Assembly (NCBI GenBank): GCA_028292065.1
Contig: JAQGNC010000015.1
Coordinates: 1 to 7,065 of the forward strand
Source: Betaproteobacteria bacterium
GTDB lineage: Bacteria > Pseudomonadota > Gammaproteobacteria > Burkholderiales > SG8-41
DNA: 7,065 nt
Reading direction: 5' to 3'
The notes beneath the pieces are model-generated. The model was given only the letters and a program-made list of their open reading frames with translations, had not been told where the DNA came from and searched no databases. This document shows, one piece after another, positions 6,875-7,065 of this stretch. How positions within the stretch are numbered: the stretch's first letter is position 1; each line of letters starts with the position of its first letter. A program made the position numbers and the translations under genes.

Positions 6875-7065
6875 ACGGGCGGCGCGACGTGCGGCGACAG
6901 CGCGCCGAGCGCGCTCACGAGCCTCGCGTTGGTGAGCGAGTTGATCGACAGCGCCTGCGGGTTCTGCGCGACCTTGCCGCGGTCGGTCAGCGAGACGGCG
7001 CGGCGCAGCAGGCCTTCGACGTGCGGCACCGAGTAATCGCCGCAGATGTCGACCCCGACGATGCG
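6871..7065 (-). CDS. Unrecognised protein, C-terminal 64 residues only
   Basis: The minus-strand frame is open from the window edge to TGA 6873-6871. It encodes 64 residues beginning RIVGVDICGDYSVPHVEGLL and ending SPHVAPPV. Evidence that it is real: the stop overlaps the acyltransferase ATG as ATGA, like the other junctions of this operon, and the composition is balanced and protein-like (a hydrophobic strand IVGVDI, then CGDYS, then amphipathic helices around LLRRAVSL and LTNARLVSALGAL). The VGVDICGD strand ending in acidic residues could belong to a metal- or nucleotide-binding alpha/beta enzyme, but the family is not recognised from this fragment. It is the first visible gene of the minus-strand operon; the promoter must lie outside the window. 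Confidence 0.72.
   Translation of the reverse strand, partial: RIVGVDICGDYSVPHVEGLLRRAVSLTDRGKVAQNPQALSINSLTNARLVSALGALSPHVAPPV

Noticed and set aside
5675..7036. 453-codon open frame on the plus strand
   Set aside because: It lies antisense to the acyltransferase and the unknown gene. Its product is rich in Arg, Gln, Glu and Ala with no recognisable domain, as expected for an antisense frame in GC-rich DNA. The minus-strand genes have family motifs and coupled junctions.
3707..7065. Reading the minus-strand operon as a canonical arn (polymyxin resistance) operon
   Set aside because: The aminotransferase lysine segment differs from ArnB, and no ArnA, ArnC, ArnD or ArnT is present in the window. 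Only the general roles are analogous.

Overview
The window is GC-rich and almost wholly coding. It resembles a chromosomal segment from a betaproteobacterium-like or other high-GC proteobacterium. That assignment rests on gene content and codon use (strong G/C at third positions), not on a marker gene. No RNA gene, mobile element, CRISPR array or phage gene is visible.

Region 1 (1-3702, plus strand) holds the C-terminal nine tenths of a heavy-metal-type RND efflux pump (CzcA-like). After a 55-base gap comes an OmpR/PhoB-family response regulator. No histidine kinase lies beside it in the window. Its receiver domain keeps the phosphoacceptor Asp but has Arg where the second Mg-binding acidic residue normally sits.

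Region 2 (3707-7065, minus strand) is a tightly packed operon that converges on region 1, with only four bases between the two stop codons. In transcription order it encodes: (a) the last 64 residues of an unrecognised protein; (b) a FemAB/BioF2-like GNAT acyltransferase; (c) and (d) two small four-helix EamA/ArnE-ArnF-like membrane proteins; (e) a DegT/DnrJ/EryC1/StrS PLP aminotransferase. Every junction is a stop/start overlap (ATGA, TGATG, GTGA, GTGA), so the five proteins are probably made in coordinated amounts. True starts of (c), (d) and (e) are internal to longer open frames; two of them are GTG.

Inference: the minus-strand operon looks like a cell-envelope decoration pathway. The aminotransferase would make an amino group on a sugar-like substrate, the acyltransferase would acylate it or a related group, and the EamA pair would act as a heterodimeric membrane carrier, in analogy with ArnB plus ArnE/ArnF. 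The substrate cannot be read from the sequence. The plus-strand pair looks like metal or toxic-compound efflux with a linked regulator. Whether the two regions are functionally connected is unknown.

The gene-end junction (3651-3748) contains two good hairpins without T-tracts, one inside the 3' end of each convergent gene.
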